64,000 bases of DNA from Pseudomonas sp. NFIX28 (GCF_900107395.1 NZ_FNPW01000003.1:298632-362631), one strand, 5' to 3'. Numbered from the stretch's first letter, positions 1 through 7,956 are shown. Translations and numbers: made by a program. Notes: generated by a model from the letters alone, not told the origin.

Positions 1-267
1 GCGGCCGATACCATCCACCAGCGGCAAGGGCACACGGGCGGCCTGCAACTCGCGCAGCTGGTCCAGGCGCGCCATGCCCGTGGCGTACATCGACTTGCCA
101 CTGATCTGCAGCGTTTCCAGCTTCTGCCCCACCTGCTGCGACTTCGGCTTGCTGGTAACGATGTCGATACTGGCCCAGCCACCGTCCGTCTTGCGCTCAA
201 GCCGCTCGTAGGCGAACCCGGCGGACAGGCCAAAAATGAAATTGCCCAATGCCATCTGCTGTCGCAT
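1..267 (-). CDS. Tail protein gpU family (partial, runs off the window)
   Basis: This is the first 89 codons of a P2 gpU-like tail protein, the counterpart of PA0626 in R-pyocins. The frame opens with MRQQMALGNFIFGLS and carries a later PLPLVDGIG segment, which matches the gpU pattern of a hydrophobic start followed by a 'PLLDGTG'-like motif. The ATG at 267 overlaps the tape-measure stop as TGATG, so translation is probably coupled. A second in-frame ATG lies at 255. In contractile tails this family acts at the tube or baseplate end of the particle. The reading frame has no stop before base 1, so the C-terminus is not visible. Confidence 0.8.
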   Translation of the reverse strand, partial: MRQQMALGNFIFGLSAGFAYERLERKTDGGWASIDIVTSKPKSQQVGQKLETLQISGKSMYATGMARLDQLRELQAARVPLPLVDGIGR

Positions 268-2456
268 CACATCACTCCATCGGTCAGGGCCGCGTCGCGC
301 CGTACCGCGAGCGGGTTGCTCATCATCAGGGGCATGACCTGCATCTGCATTTGCTGGATCACCATGTCCACCAGTTGCCTGGAGGTGGCCTGATCCTGGC
401 CATAGATATTGACGACCGGGGCGAAAGTGACCTGCTGGCTGGAAGCCGAATTGGCCACCAGGTTCTTGCTCACTTCATCCGGAGACTTCAGGCGGTTCCC
501 CGCCTCGCCGCCGAGCCGGCCGAGCGCCTCGCCGCCCAGCCATCCGCCAATGGCGCCGCCGACCAACCCGCCGACAGCCGTGCCGAGGATCGGCACGACG
601 CTGCCCAGGGCCGCGCCCAGCGCGGCGCCGGATGCACCTCCGGCCCAGGAGCCACCCAAGGTGCCCAAGCCGGAACCAATGGCCCCGGGGTCGCGGTTAC
701 GCACACCCCTGAACACATTCAGGCCGGCCCTGAGCAGTTTCAGCGGCCGACTGGCCACCCGGCCGGACACGGAACGCACGACGGCGAAACTGCCTCTCAA
801 CCCACGGCCAATGCGCGACATCAGCCCGGCGCGTGGCGCGGTTGCAGAGGTGTTTTTGGGGGCGGGTTTTGCCGCATTGGCTTGTTTCTTTTGCTGCTCT
901 TTCTTTGCTTGCCTCTCCTGTCGCCTTCGCTCTTGTCTGTTCTGGCCGCGGGTTCCACCGCCGCCTGGAGGGCCACCACAGCAGGCCCCGCCCTCGCCGA
1001 ACAGCTTGCCAATACTCGATGGCAGGCTCGGAGCCGCCAGGCTCAACAGCTTTTTCGCCACCTGGGTAAAGACTTCGTCCAGCACCGACTTGAGCAGGCG
1101 GCCCACCACCGGTGCGATGGCAGCACCCGCCAAGGCCAGGCCGGCAGCGATCTTCGGAAACTCCGTAGCCAGGCTGCTCAAACCATCGACCACCCCACCG
1201 ATAGGCACCATCGCCCCTTCCGCCACCGGCGCGAGGGCGGAACCGAACGTGGTGTTCATCCGGTTCAAGCGGGCGTCGAAGGTATTCGCCTGGGCCGATG
1301 CGGACTGGCGTACCGAGCCTTTGTCGCCCAGCTCCGAGGTGGCGTACTGCTGCTTGTCGGCGACCTGCGCCAAGGCCTTTTGAACTTCAGGCAGTTGTTG
1401 CGCCAGGCGCAACGCCGCTTCATCCGCGCTGCCGAACAGCGCGCCGGCCAGCGTGGAGCGCTCCCGGCTCGACAAATCGGGCGCTTGCAGCGCCTTGAGC
1501 AGGTCGGTCAGGGCGCCAGCCCCCTCCAGCTTCAGCGGGTCGATATTCAACCGTTGCAAGGCCGCTTGCTGCGCCTGGGACTTCGGTTCGCCCTTGCCCA
1601 GCACGGCAGTGATGCCTTTCAGTGCGGCTCCAGCATCGGCCTTTTGTGTGCCGGTGTTGAGCAAGGCCGCCGTCAGTGCCGCCGCCTGCTCCGGGGCAAG
1701 CCCCGCCGTCGTGGCGGCAGCGCCATGCCGTTGCAGGATCACCCCGATATCGGCCGCCTCGGCGTCTCCCGGACGCTTGCCGAGGTGGTTGGTCGCATCC
1801 GCCAGATCGAGGGCCTGATTGCGGTCCAGCTTCATCGAGGTGCGCCAACCGGCCAGCATGTCCCCGGCATCCTTGCCCGGCATCTTGAACGCGGTTGCCA
1901 TGAGCGCGGCATCACCGCCGAATGCCGTCAGGGTCTGCCGTCGGGACGCGCCTTTATCGTTCTCGATCCCTGCCTTGGCAGCGGCGTATTCAAGCTTCGC
2001 CAGATCAACCGCCGTGGTTCCACCCGCGGCGATGCCTGGATAACTGGCCATGCGGTAGTTGTCTTGCGCAAGTTCCTCACGCTCATTGCCGGGGAGAGAA
2101 ACCACTCTCCCCAGATCGGCCAGCACCGCATCCATCGCCATCGCCGACTTGAACAGGTCAGGTGCTTGAAGCCCGCCAGCGGCCTTGTCGGGGGCTTTAG
2201 CCTCGGCCTTGGCGCTGCCGGCGAATGCCAGCGGCAACGAACGTTGCGACGACAGCGTCAACTTCAACGAGTCGATGGCCGTGGTCAGCAAGCGAATGTC
2301 CACGCTGGCGGCATTCAGGGCCAGGACGAAGCTGCTGGATGACAGGCCGGCATCCGCCGGGCTCGCCACAGGGGCACCTGGCTGCATGACGCCGGCGGGC
2401 GCCAGCCCGTGCTGTTGCACGGTGGCGTTCTTGAGCGAAAACTGATTGTTCGCCAT
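267..2456 (-). CDS. Tailocin tape measure protein
   Basis: This 729-residue protein sets the length of the tail tube and sits in its lumen during assembly. The N-terminal two thirds resembles the TP901-type tape measure core (a MATAFK...AL..DATNHLG-like stretch and many Ala-rich helices). The C-terminal third has long Gly/Ala-rich hydrophobic stretches, one ending VVPILGTAVGGLVGGAIGGW, typical of membrane-interacting tape measures. The frame is open further upstream to 2531, but the start at 2456 is preferred because AGAGGAG lies 8 bases before it. The gpE' stop codon at 2462-2464 falls between this ribosome site and the start, so the two genes are probably coupled. At about 730 residues it is in the range expected for R-type tails. 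Confidence 0.9.
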   Translation of the reverse strand: MANNQFSLKNATVQQHGLAPAGVMQPGAPVASPADAGLSSSSFVLALNAASVDIRLLTTAIDSLKLTLSSQRSLPLAFAGSAKAEAKAPDKAAGGLQAPDLFKSAMAMDAVLADLGRVVSLPGNEREELAQDNYRMASYPGIAAGGTTAVDLAKLEYAAAKAGIENDKGASRRQTLTAFGGDAALMATAFKMPGKDAGDMLAGWRTSMKLDRNQALDLADATNHLGKRPGDAEAADIGVILQRHGAAATTAGLAPEQAAALTAALLNTGTQKADAGAALKGITAVLGKGEPKSQAQQAALQRLNIDPLKLEGAGALTDLLKALQAPDLSSRERSTLAGALFGSADEAALRLAQQLPEVQKALAQVADKQQYATSELGDKGSVRQSASAQANTFDARLNRMNTTFGSALAPVAEGAMVPIGGVVDGLSSLATEFPKIAAGLALAGAAIAPVVGRLLKSVLDEVFTQVAKKLLSLAAPSLPSSIGKLFGEGGACCGGPPGGGGTRGQNRQERRRQERQAKKEQQKKQANAAKPAPKNTSATAPRAGLMSRIGRGLRGSFAVVRSVSGRVASRPLKLLRAGLNVFRGVRNRDPGAIGSGLGTLGGSWAGGASGAALGAALGSVVPILGTAVGGLVGGAIGGWLGGEALGRLGGEAGNRLKSPDEVSKNLVANSASSQQVTFAPVVNIYGQDQATSRQLVDMVIQQMQMQVMPLMMSNPLAVRRDAALTDGVM

Positions 2457-2461
2457 TCGCT

Positions 2462-3195
2462 CTACTCCTCTTTCACGCCAAGGCGAGTGATCGCGATGTC
2501 GTAGCGGCGCAAGGCCTTGCCAGCGTCCCACTCCAGGATTTCCGCCTCACTTACCGAGTAAATGAGCGGCACCACATCGAGAATCACTTCGATGTCGCGT
2601 TCCGAAAGAAGGCCGCCGGTTTGTTTAAAAAATCGTCGATGCGCTCTTGCAGCTGCGTCCAGTCAGGCACGCTGAGCAGCGCCAGGTCGGGCAGCATCAG
2701 GCCGGTACAATGCGCGGTGATGAACTCGGCGCGCTCCTTGGTGGTCTTGAGCTTCTTCATCACCTTGGTCGCTCGCAACGCGGGCATTTCCAGGGTCAGG
2801 GACGTCAGGCGCTGGCCCGCCACTTCAAGTGGCAACAGCAGGTTCACCTGGTCCAGGTCGCCCTGCGCCGAGGTATCGCCAGGGGTGTCGCTGGCCGTTT
2901 CAGGCTCGGCGCCCTGCTGGAGGAAGTACGCAGCCGGGCGTGTCGACATGTCATGGACGTACTGCGCGATGCTCACGTAGTCCGGCCGCTTGAGCTGGTC
3001 GAGTTCATTGGCCGACAACCCGGTGGCCAGCTTCGCCAGCTCGAAGAACTGATCGTCCTCATCATCGCCGGCGCGGGCCAGCGCTTCTTTCTGCGCGGCG
3101 TAGAACAATGGCTTGAGCTGAATCTGCGCGATCTGCGACTCATCGTCAGCGGTAATCGGGCACAGCAGGACATGGATCGGAGGCGTCCAGGACAT
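2462..3195 (-). CDS. gpE+E' fusion made by -1 ribosomal frameshift
   Basis: Reading shifts back one base at T-TTT-TTA (2632-2626) after codon 190 of gpE. The new frame stays open for 54 more codons, beginning KQTGGLLSERDIEVILD and ending GVKEE before TAG at 2462-2464, which gives a 244-residue fusion. P2 and many other tailed phages make a short and an extended assembly chaperone in this way and need a defined ratio of the two. The extension overlaps the ribosome site of the tape measure gene, as expected for the gene order E, E', T. I traced the open frame directly; the frameshift itself is inferred. Confidence 0.75.
2584..3195 (-). CDS. Tail assembly chaperone gpE (unshifted product)
   Basis: This 203-residue product sits between the tube gene and the tape measure gene, the position of gpE in P2-type tails and PA0624 in R-pyocins. 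Such chaperones bind the tape measure during tube polymerisation and are absent from the finished particle. The start MSWTPPIHVLL fits the gap after the tube gene. The last 13 codons lie after a T-TTT-TTA slippery heptamer, so this is the shorter of two predicted products. It is acidic in the middle (DDEDD) and shows no membrane segments. Function is assigned by position and by the frameshift arrangement more than by sequence identity. Confidence 0.8.
   Translation of the reverse strand: MSWTPPIHVLLCPITADDESQIAQIQLKPLFYAAQKEALARAGDDEDDQFFELAKLATGLSANELDQLKRPDYVSIAQYVHDMSTRPAAYFLQQGAEPETASDTPGDTSAQGDLDQVNLLLPLEVAGQRLTSLTLEMPALRATKVMKKLKTTKERAEFITAHCTGLMLPDLALLSVPDWTQLQERIDDFLNKPAAFFRNATSK
2626..2632 (-). 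promoter_or_regulatory. Slippery heptamer T TTT TTA for -1 frameshifting
   Basis: On the minus strand the codons GAT TTT TTA of gpE contain the heptamer T-TTT-TTA in the X-XXY-YYZ phase. Both the P-site and A-site tRNAs could re-pair after slipping back one base. The site lies 13 codons before the gpE stop and leads into a 54-codon open frame. Confidence 0.75.
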
Positions 3196-3217
3196 GAATG
3201 AATTCCTTGATAAAGGG

Positions 3218-3306
3218 GGTAGCAGCGAGTTGCTCGCGATGGGGGATTGAGCGACGACTGTGATGTAGTTGTTGCATTGCCATCGCGAGCAAGCTCGCTC
3301 CTACAA
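3218..3306. repeat. REP doublet (REPIN-like) inside the tailocin operon
   Basis: Two inverted REP copies face each other here: one around 3221-3240 (AGCGAGTTGCTCGCGAT) and one at 3281-3305 (ATCGCGAGCAAGCTCGCTCC). The pair fills the 149-base gap between the tube gene and gpE. REP palindromes are scattered through Pseudomonas genomes between genes. Here the transcript could fold into a hairpin that protects or trims the mRNA on the tube side. Confidence 0.8.
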
Positions 3307-3308
3307 GA

Positions 3309-3344
3309 GTGTTGCAGGGGGTATTGCAAAGGGTGTTGCGAGGG
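3309..3344. repeat. Three imperfect 12-bp tandem repeats
   Basis: GTGTTGCAGGGG, GTATTGCAAAGG and GTGTTGCGAGGG follow one another without gaps and end exactly at the tube gene stop codon. They have no evident function and may be a slippage product. Confidence 0.7.
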
Positions 3345-3851
3345 TTACGGCATCAGCACCGCGCGACGGGCGTCGCCGAGGATGTCGACGCCGCTGAGCA
3401 CGAACTTCTGGGTCCGCACATCGATGTCGATCACCGGTACGCCGTTCTCGATGCGGTTGTAGGTACGGCAGGCGAGTTCCAGGGTGGTGGTGGGTTTTTC
3501 ATTCATCTTCATGGCCGTTTCGGCCAGGGATTTCAGCTTGCCACCCACGGTGTGGTAGGTGAACCAGGTCTTGCCATCCTGGTCCTGGCCCGCCTCGCGG
3601 ACATTGAGCAGGATGTCGTCACCCAGCTTCACGCCCAGCGCCAGCATGATTTCCGGCCCCAGGCCCTGCAGCTTGAGGGTGGCGGTGAGTGCCTTGCCGC
3701 TCTTGGCCATTTCTTCGGCGATAAAGCGCCCACCGGTCATCGCTTCCATTTCGAATTCGATCTTCGGCGGGGTGAACTCTTCCACGGTCGCCGACAACGG
3801 CAGGCCTTGCAGGGTGGCCGCGATGGCCTGTCTTACGCGGTTGGTAAACAT
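3345..3851 (-). CDS. Tailocin tail tube protein (gpFII family)
   Basis: This 168-residue protein is the inner tube subunit of the contractile tail and stacks as hexameric rings inside the sheath. Its length matches the P2 FII and PA0623 group, and the sequence has the phage major tail tube pattern (IEFEMEAMTGGRFI, then a LKLQGLGPEIMLALG stretch). Its start overlaps the sheath stop region at 3851, so sheath and tube are probably translated together, as expected for partners needed in equal amounts. No unusual features were seen in the coding part. Confidence 0.93.
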   Translation of the reverse strand: MFTNRVRQAIAATLQGLPLSATVEEFTPPKIEFEMEAMTGGRFIAEEMAKSGKALTATLKLQGLGPEIMLALGVKLGDDILLNVREAGQDQDGKTWFTYHTVGGKLKSLAETAMKMNEKPTTTLELACRTYNRIENGVPVIDIDVRTQKFVLSGVDILGDARRAVLMP

Positions 3852-5017
3852 TAGAGAACGTCCTCCAGGAACTGCTCGATGATTTCATCGCGGGCGTTGA
3901 GCTGATACACCATGTGCTCGTTCGGCGCGTAGCGGCCGTAGTCGATAACCACGTACCAGGTACCGTTTTTGTATTTCTCGACGCTGTTCAGCTCGGGGTG
4001 CAGGTACACACTGCCGCCCGGGATGGTTTCGTCGGCGACCAGGGTTTGCAGCCAGTCGTTGATGCGCTTGACCTCCTGGTCCATGAAGGACTTGGTCAGG
4101 TTCTTGGCCATGGCTTTCTGCCCGGCCTTGACCAGCTTGCGGCTGATGGCGTCTTCCAGGCCGACATAGCTGATGAACTTGCCGGTGATCGAGCGGTTAC
4201 CCAGCAGCGAGAAGCCGCCGAGCACGGTGCGGGCGTAGTAGCTGACGCCGTAGCGGTTGAGCAGGTCGCCCTCGGTCGAGGTGTCGAGGATGTTGTATTC
4301 CACAGTGCGCGAGACGTCTTCGGCGAAGGTCACCTGGTTGCCCGGGCTCTCCCACTGCTTGACCTTGGCCAGTGCGGCGATGGCCAGGCTCGACGGCGCC
4401 AGGAACACGTTCTTCTTCGCCGCCTTGGAGTACACGGCCGGCATGTTGTGCACCACCAGGCAGCGGTCGAAACCCAGGTCCGCGCCGCCCAGTTCCTTGC
4501 TGTAAGTCACCTGGTCGGCGACCGCGGCATCCTTGCCGTCGAGCACCACACGGGCCTTGATGCGCTTGCCGAAGGCAGCGAACTCACCGGCCACCGCCTT
4601 GGTGCCGGTAAAGCCCGGCGCGCCGATGATGGTCAGGTCTTCCGGGACACTGCCCAGGGCAGCCAGGCCGAGCTTGCGGCCAGTGGTTGGATCGACGCCG
4701 CCGATCACATTGTTGACGGTGTCGGCCGGGGTCGCGCCCTCTTCGACGATCACCACATAGACCGGGACCTTGACCACTTTGAGGATCTGGTACACCGCCT
4801 GGAACAGGGTGCCCGACTCGGCGCCGGTAGGGTCCAGCAGGGCCTGGGTGGTGAAGCTGTTGATGCGGAACGGCGCATTGCGCGGAATCAGCGGGTCGGC
4901 CTTCGGCGCGGTGCCGACCAGGCCGATGACGTTGTCACCCAGGCCACCCATGGCCTCGGGGGATTCGGTGGCATTGACGGTAATGCCGTTGTGCTCGAAG
5001 TTCAGAACCTCAGCCAT
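3851..5017 (-). CDS. Tailocin contractile sheath protein (gpFI family)
   Basis: This 388-residue sheath subunit wraps the tube and drives the killing stroke when it contracts. The length is close to that of the R2 pyocin sheath PA0622. The C-terminal half carries the conserved sheath core, including NRYGVSYYARTVLGG and RSITGKFISYVGLEDAI, with the linker-forming C-terminal arm after GTWYVVIDYGRYAPNE. It starts two bases after the stop of the small upstream gene. Downstream it overlaps the tube gene. Its position next to the tube, fibre and baseplate genes, with no capsid genes, is what marks the locus as a tailocin. Confidence 0.95.
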   Translation of the reverse strand: MAEVLNFEHNGITVNATESPEAMGGLGDNVIGLVGTAPKADPLIPRNAPFRINSFTTQALLDPTGAESGTLFQAVYQILKVVKVPVYVVIVEEGATPADTVNNVIGGVDPTTGRKLGLAALGSVPEDLTIIGAPGFTGTKAVAGEFAAFGKRIKARVVLDGKDAAVADQVTYSKELGGADLGFDRCLVVHNMPAVYSKAAKKNVFLAPSSLAIAALAKVKQWESPGNQVTFAEDVSRTVEYNILDTSTEGDLLNRYGVSYYARTVLGGFSLLGNRSITGKFISYVGLEDAISRKLVKAGQKAMAKNLTKSFMDQEVKRINDWLQTLVADETIPGGSVYLHPELNSVEKYKNGTWYVVIDYGRYAPNEHMVYQLNARDEIIEQFLEDVL

Positions 5018-5019
5018 GG

Positions 5020-5241
5020 TTATTCAGCCTTCTTGGCAGCAGCTTTTTTAGCCGCGGTGGATGGGGTGGCCGCTTCGGCCGATTGGCGCGCCGCAAGGAC
5101 GCTGGTCAGTTCCAGCCGGCCGGCGGCACGCAAGGCACTGGCCTCGACGTCGAGCAGGTCGAGCTGCTGGTCGATCTTCGACCAGTGGCCGCCGCCGGTG
5201 GGGAATGGCACGAGGACGGTGTAGGTTTGGCGGTTAGCCAT
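5020..5241 (-). CDS. Small Ala/Lys-tailed protein between fibre chaperone and sheath
   Basis: I do not recognise a family for this 73-residue protein. The first half, beginning MANRQTYTVLVPFPTGGGHWSK, looks folded; the end is a low-complexity Ala/Lys tail (TAAKKAAAKKAE). The start is supported by GGAGAG 8 bases upstream. It is the first gene after two tandem terminators and ends two bases before the sheath start, so it is probably co-translated with sheath and tube. To my knowledge the P. aeruginosa R-pyocin cluster has no gene in this spot. A tail accessory or assembly role is inference from position only. Confidence 0.7.
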   Translation of the reverse strand: MANRQTYTVLVPFPTGGGHWSKIDQQLDLLDVEASALRAAGRLELTSVLAARQSAEAATPSTAAKKAAAKKAE

Positions 5242-5260
5242 TTCAGTCTCTCCAGATACG

Positions 5261-5284
5261 AAAAAGCCCCAGGTGAGTGGGGCT
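5261..5284 (-). terminator. Intrinsic terminator, second of a tandem pair
   Basis: On the minus strand the stem AGCCCC/GGGGCT (arms at 5284-5279 and 5270-5265) is followed by a run of five T. It lies just upstream of the ribosome site of the 73-residue gene. Confidence 0.75.
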
Positions 5285-5314
5285 GTTGGGTGTTATGTAT
5301 TGCTTTGCAGATAA

Positions 5315-5340
5315 GAAAACGCCCCGTCGGTGCGGGGCGT
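5315..5340 (-). terminator. Intrinsic terminator after the fibre chaperone, first of a tandem pair
   Basis: On the minus strand the stem ACGCCCCG/CGGGGCGT (5340-5333 and 5326-5319) has a six-base loop and ends in TTTTC. It starts directly after the chaperone stop codon, so it would stop transcription arriving from the baseplate and fibre genes. Confidence 0.8.
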
Positions 5341-5769
5341 TTATTGGAGTTGTTCAGCCAGCCAATCGGGCACGCTAGGGCGGTGTTCACTTAGCGGGAA
5401 TTGTCCCGACTCCGGCCAGTTGCGAAGGGCTCGACGGTACGCCTGTAGTTCGATGTACTGCGAAAGAGTTAATGTGGTTTCCATGCTCTCTTCTTGCTCA
5501 TCACGATGGCGCGAAACAACACCGTCGGTAGCTGCAAGTTGGGCGTCCCGCCAAGCTCGCTCAATCCCCGCAAAAAACTCTGGGGATTGCAGAGGAGGAT
5601 CGATAAGGACTGGATATCCTTGATCATTTGCCACCAACCATTTGCCTTGCTCTTGGCCAGCCGTTAACGCCTGATAATCCTCATCAGAGACTTCAACAGA
5701 TCCGGCCGGAATAAATCCGTGAAATTTCAAGTTGTAAAACCCACCATCCGCTGCACAGTAATGATTCAT
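5341..5769 (-). CDS. Tail fibre assembly chaperone
   Basis: This 142-residue protein belongs to the phage tail fibre assembly (Caudo_TAP/gpG) group, which folds or trimerises the neighbouring fibre. The diagnostic C-terminal half is visible: a TDGVVSRHRDE segment, then TLTLSQYIELQAYRRALRNW and a closing RPSVPDWL. It starts 9 bases after the fibre stop, the usual position for a chaperone matched to its fibre. Base composition is lower in GC than the baseplate genes, like the distal part of the fibre, which suggests the two were exchanged together. A strong terminator follows it. Confidence 0.9.
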   Translation of the reverse strand: MNHYCAADGGFYNLKFHGFIPAGSVEVSDEDYQALTAGQEQGKWLVANDQGYPVLIDPPLQSPEFFAGIERAWRDAQLAATDGVVSRHRDEQEESMETTLTLSQYIELQAYRRALRNWPESGQFPLSEHRPSVPDWLAEQLQ

Positions 5770-5778
5770 AACTACCCC

Positions 5779-7320
5779 TTAGTTACCTTTGGCCAGCCAG
5801 AAATGTTGAGAGGCGCTACTACTGCCCGAGTGGGAATAGCTAAAACCCGTATTCGTGAAGCTACCAACTTGTACCGGACCACCGCGTGTTGCAGGTGATT
5901 GCACACCGCTATCGACGTAGGTCATCTGGATATTCCAACAACGATTGGGAAACGCTTGCGGGAATGTTATCGGCGTCACAGCACCCGGTGCTGACCCACC
6001 CGTCAGCCCCCACATTTCAATTGCGCCATTAGGGGCCTTTGAATATCCAGTTATGCCGAATGAGGAAGCAAAGAGCGGAGACGTTCGCAGAGTTTCACTG
6101 CCTGAGTGGCAACGCCAAACATTCGCCTCTCGTATCGCAATGAAGTCCCCGCCAGGCGACAACGTGTAGGGAACTGTCACAGCTAGGTTGTTCATTGCCA
6201 GTTGATCCCCGGCGGCGACAGTCACCCGCGAGCTTGTGGACTGCGGCCCCGCCGATATCAACATCGCAGCCCCATCAGGTACAGTTGAAGTTGCAGGCAA
6301 TGCTACCGTGACACCGCCGGCCAATTCCAAACGCTTACCGAGATCATCGCCAGTCAATGTCCGGCTTGCTGAAATGCCGGTACCTCCTCTGAAGTTCCCG
6401 AGCGCACGCGTAACGAATTCCGTAGTGGCGAGTGCTTTTGAATTGTCGAACTGCGGCGCGGTATTCGCCGTTGGGTTGGTCAGCACCGGTGAGTTGAGTG
6501 GCGCAAATCCTTTGGTGATGTTCTGGAAGGTCAGGGCCGTGGTGTCCAGAACGATAGAGCCGTCTGTAACCAGTTGCCAGATAGTGTCCGCCAACAAGGC
6601 TCCTTCCTCGACGGAAACGATTAGCCCAGACGTAACCTTGACACTTGCATCAGCGTCGTTTGAACGGGTCCAGGCACCGTTGGCAACAACATAAATGCCA
6701 TTGTCCTTGGCTAGCGATTGCGCCTTCACCAGCACACGGTCCCCGGTAACCACGGCGACGCCATCGATCGTTTGAGCTCCGTTTAACACGATATTGGCCG
6801 TAGTAGCTGCCCGCACCGATTGTTTACTGTCGAGCTTCGCCAATTCATCAGCGACATAACCCGCCACCCAAGCCCTCGTCGCTTTTACCACCGTATCGTC
6901 AATCAACAACGTCACCAGCGACGCATTGCTGGTCTCGAAAATCGAGCGGATGTAGAACTCTTTCCCCGACCCGGAAGTCGCCAGCACCGGCTTGAACGAC
7001 TCCGGGTACTTGACGATGGCGTAAAGGATTCCTGTATCGGTCCACAGCCCGGCCTCGCGCACATACCAGCCGCCGACCTCGGGCGGGATAGTCACTTCGG
7101 CCAACAGCCAGCTGGGGTTTTTCTCGTCCTGGAACAGGGCATTCAACGGGCCACGCCAGACTTCGCGCTTGAGTGCGGTGGCGGTCGCCGCCGGGTTGTA
7201 AACCGCGCCACCGCCGTCACCGACGGAAATCTGCGACAGCTTGATCGGTACGCCTGCCGCCTTGCAGGCAGTTTCGTAGGCGATCCCCGCATTGGTGAGC
7301 AGGGTGTAATAGTCGGCCAT
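5779..7320 (-). CDS. Tail fibre (receptor-binding protein) of the tailocin
   Basis: This 513-residue fibre decides which bacteria the tailocin kills. Residues 1 to about 150 form the collar/baseplate attachment domain (the DUF3751 type, MADYYTLLTNAGIAYE...). Residues about 170 to 270 carry a domain common in phage fibres (TANIVLNGAQTIDGVAV...). The last 100 residues look like the gp53-like C-terminal receptor domain, with GAIEMWGLTGG and FPQAFPNRCWNIQMTY. The ATG directly follows the gpI stop. The distal half has visibly lower GC and looser codon use than the attachment domain, the usual pattern for swapped receptor tips. Confidence 0.92.
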   Translation of the reverse strand: MADYYTLLTNAGIAYETACKAAGVPIKLSQISVGDGGGAVYNPAATATALKREVWRGPLNALFQDEKNPSWLLAEVTIPPEVGGWYVREAGLWTDTGILYAIVKYPESFKPVLATSGSGKEFYIRSIFETSNASLVTLLIDDTVVKATRAWVAGYVADELAKLDSKQSVRAATTANIVLNGAQTIDGVAVVTGDRVLVKAQSLAKDNGIYVVANGAWTRSNDADASVKVTSGLIVSVEEGALLADTIWQLVTDGSIVLDTTALTFQNITKGFAPLNSPVLTNPTANTAPQFDNSKALATTEFVTRALGNFRGGTGISASRTLTGDDLGKRLELAGGVTVALPATSTVPDGAAMLISAGPQSTSSRVTVAAGDQLAMNNLAVTVPYTLSPGGDFIAIREANVWRCHSGSETLRTSPLFASSFGITGYSKAPNGAIEMWGLTGGSAPGAVTPITFPQAFPNRCWNIQMTYVDSGVQSPATRGGPVQVGSFTNTGFSYSHSGSSSASQHFWLAKGN

Positions 7321-7956
7321 TTAGGACCCCTGAGGATAAATAGTGGATGTTTCGACGCTGTACAGCCCGGCGGCCATGAAGGCCTGGCCCGAGGCTTCGA
7401 GCCCCTCGACAACGATCGGATAGATAGTGGTCAACTCACCGCAGACGGTCGCAGCCGCGATGGAGTGGGAACCGAATGCGCTCAGGCCCACGGATATTGC
7501 CAAGGTGTCGCGTTCACTTTTGGCATCCGCCAGGCGCCGATCGAGGCGCGCGTCGATCTCTTCGCTATAAGGCTGCTCGGTAAAGGCCTTGACCGAAAAG
7601 CTGTAAGGCGCCCCCTGCGGACTCTGCTCGTACCAGGCGCGAACCTCGGGCCGCAATTGCAGGCCCTTGGCGGCATTTTCCAGCGCCTTGCGTGTACCGG
7701 CCTGACGGGCGGTGGGCCAGGCCAGTTCGACCGTCAAGCGTTTTTCGGCCTCGGGCGCTTCGGAGCGCCACTCGCCAACGCCACGATCAGCCGCGAGATA
7801 AGGCAAGAACTCCACCGGCGTTGCAGCGGGACTCATCAGCTGCGGAAACGGCGGCGCGACACGTTCGAGCAAGCGGGCAAAACCCAGGTCGAGCGCTCTT
7901 TCCAGAGGCGAGCTGTTGACCGGTAGGAGGCTCAGGTGAACGGCTTCATCCTTCAT
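7321..7956 (-). CDS. Baseplate wedge protein gpI
   Basis: This 211-residue protein belongs to the phage tail protein I family, which links the baseplate wedge to the tail fibre (PA0619 in R-pyocins). It shows the typical N-terminal segment LPVNSSPLERALDLGFARLL followed by PVEFLPYLAADRGVGEWRSE. It overlaps the gpJ stop as ATGA and its own stop abuts the fibre start. Its order between J and the fibre is the same as in P2 and in PA0618-PA0620. Confidence 0.93.
   Translation of the reverse strand: MKDEAVHLSLLPVNSSPLERALDLGFARLLERVAPPFPQLMSPAATPVEFLPYLAADRGVGEWRSEAPEAEKRLTVELAWPTARQAGTRKALENAAKGLQLRPEVRAWYEQSPQGAPYSFSVKAFTEQPYSEEIDARLDRRLADAKSERDTLAISVGLSAFGSHSIAAATVCGELTTIYPIVVEGLEASGQAFMAAGLYSVETSTIYPQGS

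Noticed and set aside
249..2342. A 697-residue open frame on the plus strand opposite the tape measure gene
   Set aside because: It is the His/Gln/Arg-rich mirror of a GC-rich minus-strand gene with family similarity, ribosome site and operon context. Similar long mirrors occur opposite mutS, dnaE, bamA and glnD.
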